DNA from: an uncultured Lachnospiraceae bacterium
GTDB taxonomy: Bacteria > Bacillota > Clostridia > Lachnospirales > Lachnospiraceae
Reading direction: 5' to 3'
DNA: 64,000 nucleotides
NCBI GenBank assembly: GCA_910576815.1
Contig: CAJTKA010000003.1
Location: forward strand, 128,207 to 192,206
Each line of letters starts with the position of its first letter. The first letter of the stretch is position 1. The notes below the pieces were generated by a model. It saw only the letters and a list, made by a program, of their open reading frames with translations. It was not told the DNA's origin and made no database searches. A program made the translations under genes and the position numbers. This document shows, piece by piece, positions 8,542 to 17,038 of the stretch.

Positions 8542-9822
8542 GTGGACGGTGCGAAAGGAAGTATGGCTGCGGTGAAAAACAGGATATGGGATCTCTACAG
8601 GCGGCTACGGGACGAAAGCCCCCTTCCCCGTCTGATTTTCTATATTGGCTTTACCATCGAGCTTTTGATGGTCATCGTGGATAAGAGCAATTTTGTCAAT
8701 CCCATTGAGGGCTGGCTTTTTCGGGTGACCTTTCTGCTGTTTGCGGCGAAGCTTCTGCTCACGAAATATGAACTGCGCGAGTGGGGCCTCATCTTCCTGC
8801 TGGAGGGAGTCGCGTTTGTCTCCTATCTGGTCACGGGGGAAAATGAATTGATCCGCATGGTGACGTTTGTGGCAGCGTGCAAGGGAATACCGTTGCGAGA
8901 GGCGCTGAAATATACCTTTTTTGTGACACTTGCGGGTTGCCTGTGTATCGTCGCGCTTTCGGTGACGGGTATTTACGGCGATATCAGCCTGACGCAGGTC
9001 TACGGTCATGATGCGGCGGAGGAAACCATCTATATCGGCGTGGAGGGGAAGGAGGAGACCCGTTATACGTTGGGGATGGGGCATCCGAACGCACTCTCCT
9101 GTATGGCTTTCATGCTGACGGCGCTGTGCGTCTATGTTTGGTTTGAGAAGCTAAAATGGTATGGCTATCTTCTCCTATTCCTGCTCAATACGGGGGTCTT
9201 TCTGCTGACGAAATCAAAGACAGCCATGCTCATCGTCACCGCTTTTTTGCTGGGCTCCTGTTTGATGCGTTTGGTGAGACCGTTTCGGGAAAAATCATTT
9301 TTTTATCTTTGCGGCCTGCTGGTTTTTTCGCTGTGCATCGCCTTTTCCGTGGATGCGGCAGTCTGCGCCCAGCGGGTGCGGGAGGCGCAGTGGAATGCCT
9401 TTTATTATTTGGATCCCCGGGATAATGCGCATATCGTGGCGCTGGGAAAAATCGACCGCCATATCAGCGGCAGGATCATCTCCCTGACGGAGACAAACAG
9501 GAAAGACGGGATGATCCATACGTGGTCAGCCTTTTCCTGTGAAGAAAATACGAAACATTATTTTGATATGGGATGGGTCAAAGTCTTTTACCGTTACGGC
9601 GTGATACCGGGCTGCCTGTATGTGGCGGCGCATCTTTATCTTTTGTGGAAGTTATGGAAAAGGCGGGACGGCTGCGGGCTGGTGCTTTTTGTGATGTTTG
9701 CCGTTTATACCGTGGTGGAGGCGCACCTGATCTCTGTGTATCTGGGGAGGAATTATCTGCTGCTCATGCTGATGGGGCTGTCGCAGGATCAGTATCAACA
9801 GGCTCCGTCGACCAAAGAATGA
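8542..9822 (+). CDS. O-antigen polymerase/ligase-like membrane protein (Wzy-like)
   Basis: A 426-residue protein with about ten hydrophobic segments. A MGHPNALSCMAF stretch is followed by a segment containing LTKSKTAML, a pattern seen in Firmicutes Wzy-like polymerases. Such enzymes join lipid-linked repeat units on the outer face of the membrane. A second protein of this type lies at 18606 and shares the HPN motif. I choose GTG 8542 because GGAGG sits 7 bases upstream; ATG 8563 is the alternative, and an in-frame ATG at 8494 lacks a ribosome site. The large extracytoplasmic loop (about residues 270-345) is where catalytic residues would be expected. Confidence 0.72.
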   Translation: MDGAKGSMAAVKNRIWDLYRRLRDESPLPRLIFYIGFTIELLMVIVDKSNFVNPIEGWLFRVTFLLFAAKLLLTKYELREWGLIFLLEGVAFVSYLVTGENELIRMVTFVAACKGIPLREALKYTFFVTLAGCLCIVALSVTGIYGDISLTQVYGHDAAEETIYIGVEGKEETRYTLGMGHPNALSCMAFMLTALCVYVWFEKLKWYGYLLLFLLNTGVFLLTKSKTAMLIVTAFLLGSCLMRLVRPFREKSFFYLCGLLVFSLCIAFSVDAAVCAQRVREAQWNAFYYLDPRDNAHIVALGKIDRHISGRIISLTETNRKDGMIHTWSAFSCEENTKHYFDMGWVKVFYRYGVIPGCLYVAAHLYLLWKLWKRRDGCGLVLFVMFAVYTVVEAHLISVYLGRNYLLLMLMGLSQDQYQQAPSTKE

Positions 9823-9847
9823 CGGAATAGGAAATTTGTGATAAAAT
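9819..9847 (+). promoter_or_regulatory. Promoter with extended -10
   Basis: ATGACG (9819-9824) is a 4/6 match to a -35 box. It lies 17 bases before TAAAAT (9842-9847), which carries the extended -10 TG at 9839-9840. It overlaps the end of the polymerase gene and would start transcription near 9853, at the foot of the hairpins that follow. Confidence 0.5.
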
Positions 9848-9851
9848 AGAT

Positions 9852-9898
9852 AGCGCAGAGTCGGCACTCTGCGCTAAGAGAATTGCTTCGCAATTCTC
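9852..9898 (+). promoter_or_regulatory. Tandem perfect hairpins in leader
   Basis: Two adjacent perfect hairpins. AGCGCAGAGT (9852-9861) pairs with ACTCTGCGCT (9866-9875) around CGGC, and GAGAATTGC (9878-9886) pairs with GCAATTCTC (9890-9898) around TTC. Neither is followed by a run of T, so an ordinary terminator is unlikely. They lie between two promoter-like sites and may protect the RNA 5' end or attenuate transcription. Confidence 0.55.
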
Positions 9899-9931
9899 CT
9901 GAAATGATTTACGGTGTTTGCTTCTGAGATA

Positions 9932-9940
9932 TGATATAAT
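9932..9940 (+). promoter_or_regulatory. Extended -10 promoter before sugar transferase
   Basis: TGATATAAT is a perfect extended -10 element 18 bases before the start codon at 9958. I see no good -35 box, which extended -10 promoters can dispense with. The very short leader would begin around the ribosome site, so its use is uncertain. Confidence 0.4.
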
Positions 9941-9957
9941 AGCAAGAGGTGCTTTTT

Positions 9958-11370
9958 ATGAATCGCAGAATGAAACTGATCGAGAGCTATCTGCTGCTTC
10001 TGGCGGATGTGGTCAGCATTACGCTGGCTTATGCCGCCGCTATTTTGCTGCGTTTTAAGAAGTTTGCCTGGGTTATGGAACCGGAGCTGCATTTTTTGGT
10101 TTATATCGGTTTTTTGCTGTTTTGTACCATCTACAGCTTTTTCTTTGACTGGAATCGGGAATTTCTAAAAAGAGGCGTGCTGGTCGAGTTTATCGCGGTG
10201 ACGAAGTTTGATATCTTTATGGAATTGGCGGTGATGGCCTGTCTCTTTGTATTGCAGGCAGGAGCGAGGGTATCCCGACTGGCAATCGGCTACTTCGCGA
10301 TCTTCAATCTTCTGCTGGTATGGATCGTGCGACTTTGTATGAAAAAGGCGCTGCGCATTTATTTTACCACCAAGTCCAACATGGTAAAGATGATGATCAT
10401 TACCAAGAAGGCGCTTCTGCATAAGACAGTGGAGAAGCTGAAAGCAGCCATGGATATCAACTATGAGATCGTGGCGCTTGCCTGTATGGATGCGGATGTA
10501 AAGGGGGAGGAGGTCCAGGGGGTTACGGTGAATGCCGACAGAGAGGATGCGCTTGATTTGGCGAGACAGATGCCGCTTGATGAAGTGTTCTTATATCTGC
10601 CGGAGGAGGACATGGCGTATGTCAAGCACATGATCTACGAACTGGAATCCATGGGAATCGCCTGCCATTACAATATCGATATCGTGGAGAGGCCCAGCAA
10701 AGAAGTGCGGGTAGGGAGTTTTGGGGGCTATACCGTAGTGACCTACTCTATCAACCACTTTGACTACAGGCGTATGGTGGTCAAACGGGCAATCGATATT
10801 TTGGGCGGATTGGTTGGCTGTTTGATTACGGTGGTGATTACCCCGTTTGTCGCCTTGGCAATCAAGTTGGATTCTCCGGGACCTGTGTTTTTTTCTCAGA
10901 CCCGCATCGGCAAGAACGGCCGCCGTTTTAAAATCTATAAATTCCGCTCCATGTATATGGACGCGGAGGAGAGAAAGAAGGAACTGGAAGCGCAGAATGA
11001 GATGCAGGGGCTGATGTTTAAGATGGAGAACGACCCCCGCATTACAAAAGTCGGCAGGTTTATCCGCAAGACCAGTATCGATGAACTGCCGCAATTTTTC
11101 AATATTGTCAAGGGTGATATGAGTCTGGTGGGCACCAGGCCGCCTACGGAGGCGGAGTTTGAACAGTATAATTCCCACTACAGAAGGCGTATCAGCATGA
11201 CGCCGGGGCTGACAGGACTCTGGCAGATCAGCGGCCGCAGCGAGATCGTGGACTTTGACGAGGTGGTGCGGCTGGATCTGGAATACATCGATAACTGGAC
11301 GCTGGGGCTGGATATCAAGATTTTGTTCCGCACGGTCTGGGTCGTGCTTGCAGGAAAAGGTTCAAAATAA
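9958..11370 (+). CDS. Polyprenyl-phosphate sugar-1-phosphate transferase (initiating enzyme)
   Basis: This 470-residue protein most likely starts repeat-unit assembly by moving a hexose-1-phosphate from UDP-sugar to undecaprenyl phosphate. It has about four N-terminal helices, a central Rossmann-like domain and a C-terminal bacterial sugar transferase domain. That domain shows KRAIDILGG, SPGPVFFSQTRIGKNG, KFRSM, the catalytic-region SIDELPQ and SLVGTRPP, and the terminal GLTGLWQISGR motif. Length and order match WbaP/CpsE-type enzymes; galactose and glucose transferases cannot be separated by eye. ATG 9958 has AAGAGGTG 6 bases upstream. It is the only initiating transferase in the window and sits behind its own promoter-like sites. 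Confidence 0.92.
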   Translation: MNRRMKLIESYLLLLADVVSITLAYAAAILLRFKKFAWVMEPELHFLVYIGFLLFCTIYSFFFDWNREFLKRGVLVEFIAVTKFDIFMELAVMACLFVLQAGARVSRLAIGYFAIFNLLLVWIVRLCMKKALRIYFTTKSNMVKMMIITKKALLHKTVEKLKAAMDINYEIVALACMDADVKGEEVQGVTVNADREDALDLARQMPLDEVFLYLPEEDMAYVKHMIYELESMGIACHYNIDIVERPSKEVRVGSFGGYTVVTYSINHFDYRRMVVKRAIDILGGLVGCLITVVITPFVALAIKLDSPGPVFFSQTRIGKNGRRFKIYKFRSMYMDAEERKKELEAQNEMQGLMFKMENDPRITKVGRFIRKTSIDELPQFFNIVKGDMSLVGTRPPTEAEFEQYNSHYRRRISMTPGLTGLWQISGRSEIVDFDEVVRLDLEYIDNWTLGLDIKILFRTVWVVLAGKGSK

Positions 11371-11384
11371 GAGGGTTCAATATA

Positions 11385-12437
11385 ATGGGGACAGACAGGG
11401 TACTGATGGTCGGACCGGACAGAAGCGTGCACGGCGGCATATCGGGTGTGGTCAATAACTATTATCAGGCGGGGCTCGATCGGCGCATCAATCTGTGCTA
11501 TATCGGTACGATGGTGGAGGGATCGGGGGCCAGGAAGCTTTTACAGGCGGTAACCGCCTATTTTTCCTTTTTAGGGCAGCTTCCGCGCTATCGTATCGTG
11601 CACGTCAACATGGCGTCCGACACCAGTTTTTATCGAAAATCTGTGTTTATTTGGACGGCAAAGCTGTTTCGGAAAAAAATAGTGATTCACCAGCACGGCG
11701 GAAATTTCCCGGATTTTTACGAAAAGACGCTGAAAAAGGCAGGCAGAGCATATGTAAAGAGGACGCTTGCTCTGGGAGACGCCTTTTTGGTGCTGGCGAC
11801 GGCGTGGAAGGACTTTTTTGGGGGAATCATCGACAGAGATAAAATCACGGTCCTGGCGGATGCCGTGGAACTTCCGGCGCCCTGTCAAAAGCAGTACGGC
11901 GTGCATAAACTCCTGTTTTTAGGGCGGTTGTGCAGGGAGAAGGGAATCGGCGAACTCTTGTCGATCATGCCGCAGCTGCGAAGCCGTTTCCCCGATGTAA
12001 AGCTTTATCTTGGCGGTATTTGGGAGGATGAAAAGTTAAAAGAACAGGCGTTATCTATGGAAGAGTGCGTGACGGATCTAGGCTGGGTCAGCGGCAGCGC
12101 AAAGCAGAAGATTCTGCGGCAATGTGATATTTTCGTGATGCCTTCCTATTTTGAGGGACAGTCCGTTTCGATCCTGGAGGCGATGGCAAATCAATGCGCT
12201 GTTGCCGCCTCGGATACGGGCGGCATTCCGGATATGATCGTGGATGGGCAGACCGGGCTGCTTGCACCGCCAAAGGATGCGCAGGCGCTGAAAGACAGGC
12301 TGCTTACATTGCTTTCGGATCCCGGTCTGTGTCGGGAACTCGGAGAAAATGCCCGCAAAAAGGCGGAGGCGGAATTTTCCATGGAACAGAACATCAAGCG
12401 GCTGTTGTCGATTTATGAGACGGTCAACAAGCGGTAA
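11385..12437 (+). CDS. Glycosyltransferase family 4
   Basis: A 350-residue GT-B enzyme. Its N-terminal half has the HGGISGVVNNYY acceptor-side motif and an IVIHQHGGNF strand. The C-terminal half has FLGRLCREKGIGELL and the nucleotide-sugar motif MPSYFEGQSVSILEAMA (E-x7-E type), which is diagnostic of GT4. It starts 14 bases after the initiating transferase with GAGGG upstream, so it may add the second sugar. Donor unknown. Confidence 0.88.
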   Translation: MGTDRVLMVGPDRSVHGGISGVVNNYYQAGLDRRINLCYIGTMVEGSGARKLLQAVTAYFSFLGQLPRYRIVHVNMASDTSFYRKSVFIWTAKLFRKKIVIHQHGGNFPDFYEKTLKKAGRAYVKRTLALGDAFLVLATAWKDFFGGIIDRDKITVLADAVELPAPCQKQYGVHKLLFLGRLCREKGIGELLSIMPQLRSRFPDVKLYLGGIWEDEKLKEQALSMEECVTDLGWVSGSAKQKILRQCDIFVMPSYFEGQSVSILEAMANQCAVAASDTGGIPDMIVDGQTGLLAPPKDAQALKDRLLTLLSDPGLCRELGENARKKAEAEFSMEQNIKRLLSIYETVNKR

Positions 12438-12469
12438 GCCTGGAGCAATGTCATGAAAAGAAGCGGATG

Positions 12470-12558
12470 GGAATCGCATGCTGATAAAGTATTCCTTCGG
12501 AAAACTTTAAATTCTCAGCGCGTGCCTTCGCAAAAAGAGCTTCGGCATGGAGAGAAAG
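12470..12558 (+). repeat. Partial copy (C) of the hairpin-rich intergenic element
   Basis: This gap shares GGAATCGCA (12470-12478) and the 3' module CGCGTGCCTTCGCA...CGGCATGGAG with the full elements at 37156 and 43775. It lacks their first two hairpins. The third hairpin keeps its outer CTGA...TCAG ends but carries a longer inner hairpin, where AAAGT and ACTTT arms enclose TTCC-TTC-GGAA. CTTC (12540-12543) can pair with the ribosome-site GGAG (12549-12552). The element ends directly at the start codon 12559. Confidence 0.65.
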
Positions 12559-13575
12559 ATGTCAGAAAAAGCAGACGGTAAAAAACCGCAAATCAGTGTG
12601 ATCGTACCCGTTCACAATGGACAGTTGTACCTGGAGGGCTGCATCGAGAGCATAGAAAGCCAGGCAGGGCTGACGTTGGAGGTGATCATCGTCAACGACG
12701 GTTCCACGGACGATACTGCCGCTGTCTGTGACAGCCTTGTCGGGCGCTATGATAACCTGCGGGTCATTACGCTGTCCGATCTGGGTGTCTCCGTGGCAAG
12801 AAACCGTGGTCTGGAACAGGCGGAGGGCGAATATATCACGTTTGTGGATGCGGATGACAGGCTGCGCCCGGGAACGCTTGCCGGGCTGTACCGCATTCTT
12901 TGTGAGACGGATGCCGATATGGCAGGCTGCGCCTTTGCGGTTTGGAGCGGACAGGAGGAGTGGAAGACGCTCGCGGAAACGCCGGAGAAGCCTTTGTCGG
13001 AATGGAAGATTGTCGAATACAATAACATAAGTTATCTAAAAGATGCACTCCTTTGTGGAAACAGCCGCTGCTGGAGCAAGCTTTATAAGCGGAGCCTGAT
13101 TGGCAAAACACGGTTTCGGGAAGGACTTTCCATCGGCGAGGATATGTTGTTTCTGGTGGAGCTTCTGCCCCGCGTGCAGCGTGCCGTGGAGGCGGATTAT
13201 CAGGGCTATGGCTATTATCAAAATCCAAACGGTGCCATGAAGCGCCCCTTTACGTCTGCCTATATGGATCAAATCTACTGTTGGGAGATGGCAAAGGAAT
13301 TGATTCTTCGCAGGGAACCGTCTCTGAGGCCACAGGTCAACGCACAGCTCATGGTGGCGATCATGCTGGTGGTGGGAAAGATCGCCCTTCTTTCGGGAAA
13401 GGCGCGTAAGGAGGCGGAGGGCTATCTGAGGATATGCCGTGAAAAACTGCGGGATTGCAAAAAAGAACAGGGCTGTTACGCATTTTTGCCGCCCGGGTAC
13501 GGCTTAAAAGTGCGCTTCTTTGGGAGTATGCCGCATTTCTATGTGCGGCTCTATCACTGTAGAAAATATTTATAG
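12559..13575 (+). CDS. Glycosyltransferase family 2
   Basis: A 338-residue GT-A enzyme. ISVIVPVHN opens the domain near residue 13, IVNDGSTDDT is the nucleotide site and VDADD the metal-binding DxD. A downstream SIGEDMLFLVELL motif supplies the ED pair common in CpsJ/EpsJ-like GT2 enzymes. ATG 12559 is preferred to ATG 12547 because the upstream ATGGAGAG acts as its ribosome site, by analogy with the repeat copies. Sugar specificity is not visible. Confidence 0.86.
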   Translation: MSEKADGKKPQISVIVPVHNGQLYLEGCIESIESQAGLTLEVIIVNDGSTDDTAAVCDSLVGRYDNLRVITLSDLGVSVARNRGLEQAEGEYITFVDADDRLRPGTLAGLYRILCETDADMAGCAFAVWSGQEEWKTLAETPEKPLSEWKIVEYNNISYLKDALLCGNSRCWSKLYKRSLIGKTRFREGLSIGEDMLFLVELLPRVQRAVEADYQGYGYYQNPNGAMKRPFTSAYMDQIYCWEMAKELILRREPSLRPQVNAQLMVAIMLVVGKIALLSGKARKEAEGYLRICREKLRDCKKEQGCYAFLPPGYGLKVRFFGSMPHFYVRLYHCRKYL

Positions 13576-13641
13576 AATACGGAGTAGATTGAAAATCGGA
13601 ATCGCAGTAAACTGCTCTGACATGAAGGAAAGCGGGAGCAT

Positions 13642-14664
13642 ATGAAAAAGACAAACCCCACGATTAGCGTGATCGTACCGGTATATAATAAAGAAATATA
13701 TCTGCGTGCCTGCGTGGACAGTATTTTGGCGCAGACTTACAGGAGGATGGATGTGATCTTGGTGGACGACGCTTCGACGGATGGAAGCGGTGCGATCTGC
13801 GACGAGTATGCCCGCACGGATGAGCGGGTGCAGGTCATTCATCAGGAAAACGGGGGTCCCACGGCAGCCTGCGTGTCAGGGATGCAGGCGGCGTCCGGGG
13901 ACTATTATATGTTTGTGGACAGTGACGACTATGTGGATGCGAAGATGCTTACCGAGATGGCAGCACGCCTGGCGGGGGTCCCGCGGGAGGTCGTCTGCTG
14001 TGATCATGTGCTGGAGAAGCAAAGGGAGACCGTAGAGGTCAAAAACGGACTTGAACCTGGCATTTACGAGGGCGAGAAGCTGCGGGAGCAGATTAAGACA
14101 AGACTGATCGGAGTGGAACATAAGCCGATTCCCCTTTCGCGCTGCATGAAACTGTGTGAAAAGTCTCTTTTTGCGGATGCGGCAGCGTATTATGATTTCA
14201 GCCTCCGCTTCGGTGACGATACGAATATGATGTATCCCGTCCTGCTTGGTGCGGACAGGGTCGTGATTATGAAGGATGCGTTTTATTATCACTATCGATA
14301 TGTGGAAGGCTCGCTGGTGCACAGGTATGAGGAGCGCTTGTTTGAACACGTGGAGCGGCTGATAGAGATCCTTGTGCGGACCGCTGACGAGAAAAAGGCG
14401 CCGGGCGGCAGGAAGGCTGTGGACAGAGAGCACTGTTATCTGCTCCTGTATGCGTTGAAGAATGAGCTTAGAAGACCTGGGAAAGACTACAGAACAAGAA
14501 TCCGGGATATTTTTTGTGAGGAGAAGATCAGGATGCTTGTGCAGAGTACGCCCATTGCGGTGACGACACGCTCGAATCAGCTTTTGTACCTGGGCGTTAC
14601 CTACCCCGGCGGCGTGCTCCTGCGCGTGCTGCGCTTGATTATGCGGCTTTACGACAGAAGGTGA
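13642..14664 (+). CDS. Glycosyltransferase family 2
   Basis: This 340-residue protein has ISVIVPVYNKE at the N-terminus, VDDASTDGSG, HQENGGPTAAC and VDSDDYVD, all standard GT2 nucleotide and metal motifs, and RFGDDTNMMYPV in place of the later ED motif. GGGAG precedes the ATG. The 66-base gap upstream contains GGAATCGCA (13598-13606) followed by the small palindrome GCAGTAAACTGC, resembling the core of the repeat elements. It is probably co-transcribed with the GT2 gene before it. Confidence 0.86.
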   Translation: MKKTNPTISVIVPVYNKEIYLRACVDSILAQTYRRMDVILVDDASTDGSGAICDEYARTDERVQVIHQENGGPTAACVSGMQAASGDYYMFVDSDDYVDAKMLTEMAARLAGVPREVVCCDHVLEKQRETVEVKNGLEPGIYEGEKLREQIKTRLIGVEHKPIPLSRCMKLCEKSLFADAAAYYDFSLRFGDDTNMMYPVLLGADRVVIMKDAFYYHYRYVEGSLVHRYEERLFEHVERLIEILVRTADEKKAPGGRKAVDREHCYLLLYALKNELRRPGKDYRTRIRDIFCEEKIRMLVQSTPIAVTTRSNQLLYLGVTYPGGVLLRVLRLIMRLYDRR

Positions 14665-14689
14665 CAGTCTGAATGTAAAGAGTGAATAA

Positions 14690-14737
14690 ATTCCGCTCGC
14701 GTTCCTCAGCTTTGTATGCTTCGGAATGGAGGAAAAG
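14690..14737 (+). repeat. Degenerate copy (D) of the element's 3' module
   Basis: CGCGTTCC (14698-14705) and GCTTCGGAATGGAGG (14718-14732) match the 3' module of the full elements with a few changes. CTTC (14719-14722) can pair with GGAG (14728-14731) around GGAAT. Here the ribosome site is followed not by the next large gene but by a nine-codon frame. Confidence 0.5.
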
Positions 14738-14767
14738 ATGAAACGGTGCCGCAGGATCTTTGTTTGA
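14738..14767 (+). CDS. Possible nine-residue leader peptide
   Basis: A strong ATGGAGGAAAAG site precedes ATG 14738, which opens a frame of nine codons (MKRCRRIFV) ending in TGA. It lies 36 bases before the GT11-like gene at 14804. It could be a leader peptide, or the remnant of a gene start left when the repeat decayed. No family recognised. Confidence 0.25.
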   Translation: MKRCRRIFV

Positions 14768-14803
14768 TTCAGCGCGTCTTGGAAAGAAGATGGGAGATCA
14801 GGG

Positions 14804-15715
14804 ATGATCATAATAAGAGTCATGGGTGGGCTGGGAAACCAGCTGCAGCAATACGCGCTGTATCGAAAATTCGGAAGTCTCGGCATTGAGGCGAAGCTGG
14901 ATATCTCTTGGTTTTCAGCGGATATTCAGGCGCAGATGCGGGCGCCGAGAGAGCTTGAGCTGTGCCGCTTTGAGGAGCTGTTTATGGAGACGGCACAGGC
15001 GGACGAGGTGCGCGCGCTGCTGGGGCGGACCTATGAGGAGCGCGCGGGGATCATGGAACGGATCAGGCGGCGTTTTGCGCCGGGGACGCTTCCTGTGTTT
15101 GAGGAGTCAAAAATGTTCCACGAGGAGATTTTTTCCTTGCGGGACAGATATCTGGTGGGGTATTTCGCCTGTGAGGCATACTATGCGGATATTCTAAAGT
15201 TGCTGCAAAAGGAGATTCGTTTTCCCGCAAGCGATAACAGCAGAAACAGGGAGACCATGGAGGAGATGCAAAAGCAGACCGCAGTCAGCATCCATGTGCG
15301 CAGAGGGGATTATCTGGATGCCGTCAACGCGGCAAATTTCGGCGGGATCTGTACGGACGAATATTATGACAGGGCAATCAACTATATCAAGGAGCGGTTT
15401 CCCGCTGCGGTGTTTTATATCTTTTCGGATGACACCGACTATGTGCGGGCGCGGTTTCAGGGGCAGGAGTACCGCATTGTGGACTGGAACCGGGGAAAGG
15501 ACAGCTTTTATGATATGCAGCTGATGAGCAATTGTCATCACAATATTTGCGCCAACAGTACCTTCAGCTTTTGGGGTGCGCGCCTGAACGCACATGACGG
15601 AAAATGTATGATCCGTCCCTCTGTCCACAGGAATACGCAGATCTGCCCGTCGCAGGAACTGCAAAAGCTATGGCGCGCGTGGACACTCATCACGCCGGGC
15701 GGGGAGGTTGTGTAA
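14804..15715 (+). CDS. GT11 alpha-1,2-fucosyltransferase-like glycosyltransferase
   Basis: A 303-residue GT11 enzyme starting with MGGLGNQLQQYALY and carrying HVRRGDY at residues 164-170 and ANSTFSFWGARLN near the C-terminus. The canonical signature is intact, unlike in the 4079 product, so fucose (or another GDP-/UDP-deoxyhexose) transfer is likely. The nearest similarity in the window is to the 1217 product; both share the FGGICTD(E/A)YY segment after the signature. GGGAG lies close to the ATG. Confidence 0.86.
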   Translation: MIIIRVMGGLGNQLQQYALYRKFGSLGIEAKLDISWFSADIQAQMRAPRELELCRFEELFMETAQADEVRALLGRTYEERAGIMERIRRRFAPGTLPVFEESKMFHEEIFSLRDRYLVGYFACEAYYADILKLLQKEIRFPASDNSRNRETMEEMQKQTAVSIHVRRGDYLDAVNAANFGGICTDEYYDRAINYIKERFPAAVFYIFSDDTDYVRARFQGQEYRIVDWNRGKDSFYDMQLMSNCHHNICANSTFSFWGARLNAHDGKCMIRPSVHRNTQICPSQELQKLWRAWTLITPGGEVV

Positions 15716-15728
15716 ACAGACTCGGATA

Positions 15729-15737
15729 TGATATACT
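15729..15737 (+). promoter_or_regulatory. Possible extended -10 promoter
   Basis: TGATATACT fits an extended -10 element just after the stop of the fucosyltransferase-like gene. It would give a leader of about 65 bases for the pyruvyl transferase-like gene. The upstream TTGTGT, 18 bases away, is only a weak -35 match. Confidence 0.35.
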
Positions 15738-15810
15738 ATCCACGAAAGCAATGAAACCGAAGGTTTTCGAGCTTGCACTGCGAAGATTTTATCTATGGAA
15801 GGCTATCCAC

Positions 15811-17034
15811 ATGGAATACGGAAACGATAAAATTGTCATGTATCTGCATGGCGGCAGCGGCAACCACGGCTGTGAGGCGATCATCAACAGCACCTGCCAT
15901 ATGATAGAGGAGATTCCTAAGCTCCTCGTGACCAATAGCGAGCAGGAGGATCGGCGTTATTCCCTGGAGCCGCTCTGCGATATTTTACAGGAAAGAAAGA
16001 TAGCGGAACACTTTTTTGCGCACGTTTGGTACTATGTCTGGAGAATGGTGTTTCACGATCCCGAATCCTTTATGCGCTATCGCTTTCGGGAGGTGATGGG
16101 AAAGAACCTGGCGCCCCTCTACCTCTCTACCGGCGGCGATATGTACTGCTATGAGCTATCCAAGAAAGAGGCGATCACCGCTAACAGTGCCTTTAACAGG
16201 GCGGGTGCAAAGACCGTTCTCTGGGGCTGCTCTCTGGAGCCGGAACTTTTGCAGGATCCGGTGATCGTCGAGGATATGCGGCGCTATGCGCTGATCACGC
16301 CACGTGAGTCCATCACAACGCAGGCACTTGCAGATGCGGGGATCACGGAGAATGTGAAGCAGTTCCCGGATCCGGCATTCGCCTTGACGCCGGTGGAGAC
16401 AAAGCTTCCCTCTGGGTTTGTGGAGAAAAATACCATCGGCATCAACATCAGCCCCATGATCGTGCGGCATGAAAAAACAGAGGGTATCACTCTTGCAAAC
16501 TATCGTAATTTAATAGATTATATATTGGAAAATACCGACTGTCATATTGCGCTGATACCCCATGTGATGTGGAAATATAATGACGATAGACTGACCTTAA
16601 TCGAACTGTATAACGGTTATCAGGGAAATGAGCGGGTGGTTTTGTTTGAGGATATGCCCACCCAGAAGATCAAGTATGTGATATCAAAATGCCGTATGTT
16701 TATCGGCGCAAGGACACATGCCACGATCGCGGCATATTCATCCTGTGTGCCCACGCTGGTCGTGGGATACTCCGTAAAGGCGAGAGGGATCGCCAGAGAT
16801 CTTTTCGGCACGGAAGATCACTATGTGCTGCCGGTGCAGAACCTGGCGGAGCCACAAGAATTGATAAACGCTTTTTCGCGGATTATGGAGCGCGAGGACG
16901 AAATTCGGCAGAGGCTGCAAAAGACTATGCCTGATTACTGTAAAGAGGCTGCAAAAGCGGGGGATGCGCTCCGTGAGCTTTGGAACAGTCTGCATGAGAC
17001 GGCAGACCGGGACGGGCAGCCTGAAGGGAAATAG
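15811..17034 (+). CDS. Polysaccharide pyruvyl transferase family protein
   Basis: The 407-residue protein resembles the CsaB/WcaK family, which attaches ketal-linked pyruvate from phosphoenolpyruvate to sugars; some members act instead as glycosyltransferases. It opens with YLHGGSGNHGCEAI. It also has VLWGCSLEP in the middle and GARTHATIAAYSSCVPTLVVG with a following YSVKARGIA segment, the family's C-terminal motif. I choose ATG 15811 because GGAAGG lies 8 bases upstream and homologues begin at the glycine-rich motif; ATG 15751 is possible. It would add negative charge to the polymer. Confidence 0.78.
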   Translation: MEYGNDKIVMYLHGGSGNHGCEAIINSTCHMIEEIPKLLVTNSEQEDRRYSLEPLCDILQERKIAEHFFAHVWYYVWRMVFHDPESFMRYRFREVMGKNLAPLYLSTGGDMYCYELSKKEAITANSAFNRAGAKTVLWGCSLEPELLQDPVIVEDMRRYALITPRESITTQALADAGITENVKQFPDPAFALTPVETKLPSGFVEKNTIGINISPMIVRHEKTEGITLANYRNLIDYILENTDCHIALIPHVMWKYNDDRLTLIELYNGYQGNERVVLFEDMPTQKIKYVISKCRMFIGARTHATIAAYSSCVPTLVVGYSVKARGIARDLFGTEDHYVLPVQNLAEPQELINAFSRIMEREDEIRQRLQKTMPDYCKEAAKAGDALRELWNSLHETADRDGQPEGK

Positions 17035-17038
17035 AGCG

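Noticed and set aside
9852..9898. Tandem hairpins as a rho-independent terminator for the polymerase gene
   Set aside because: No run of T follows either hairpin, and a promoter-like site lies just before them.
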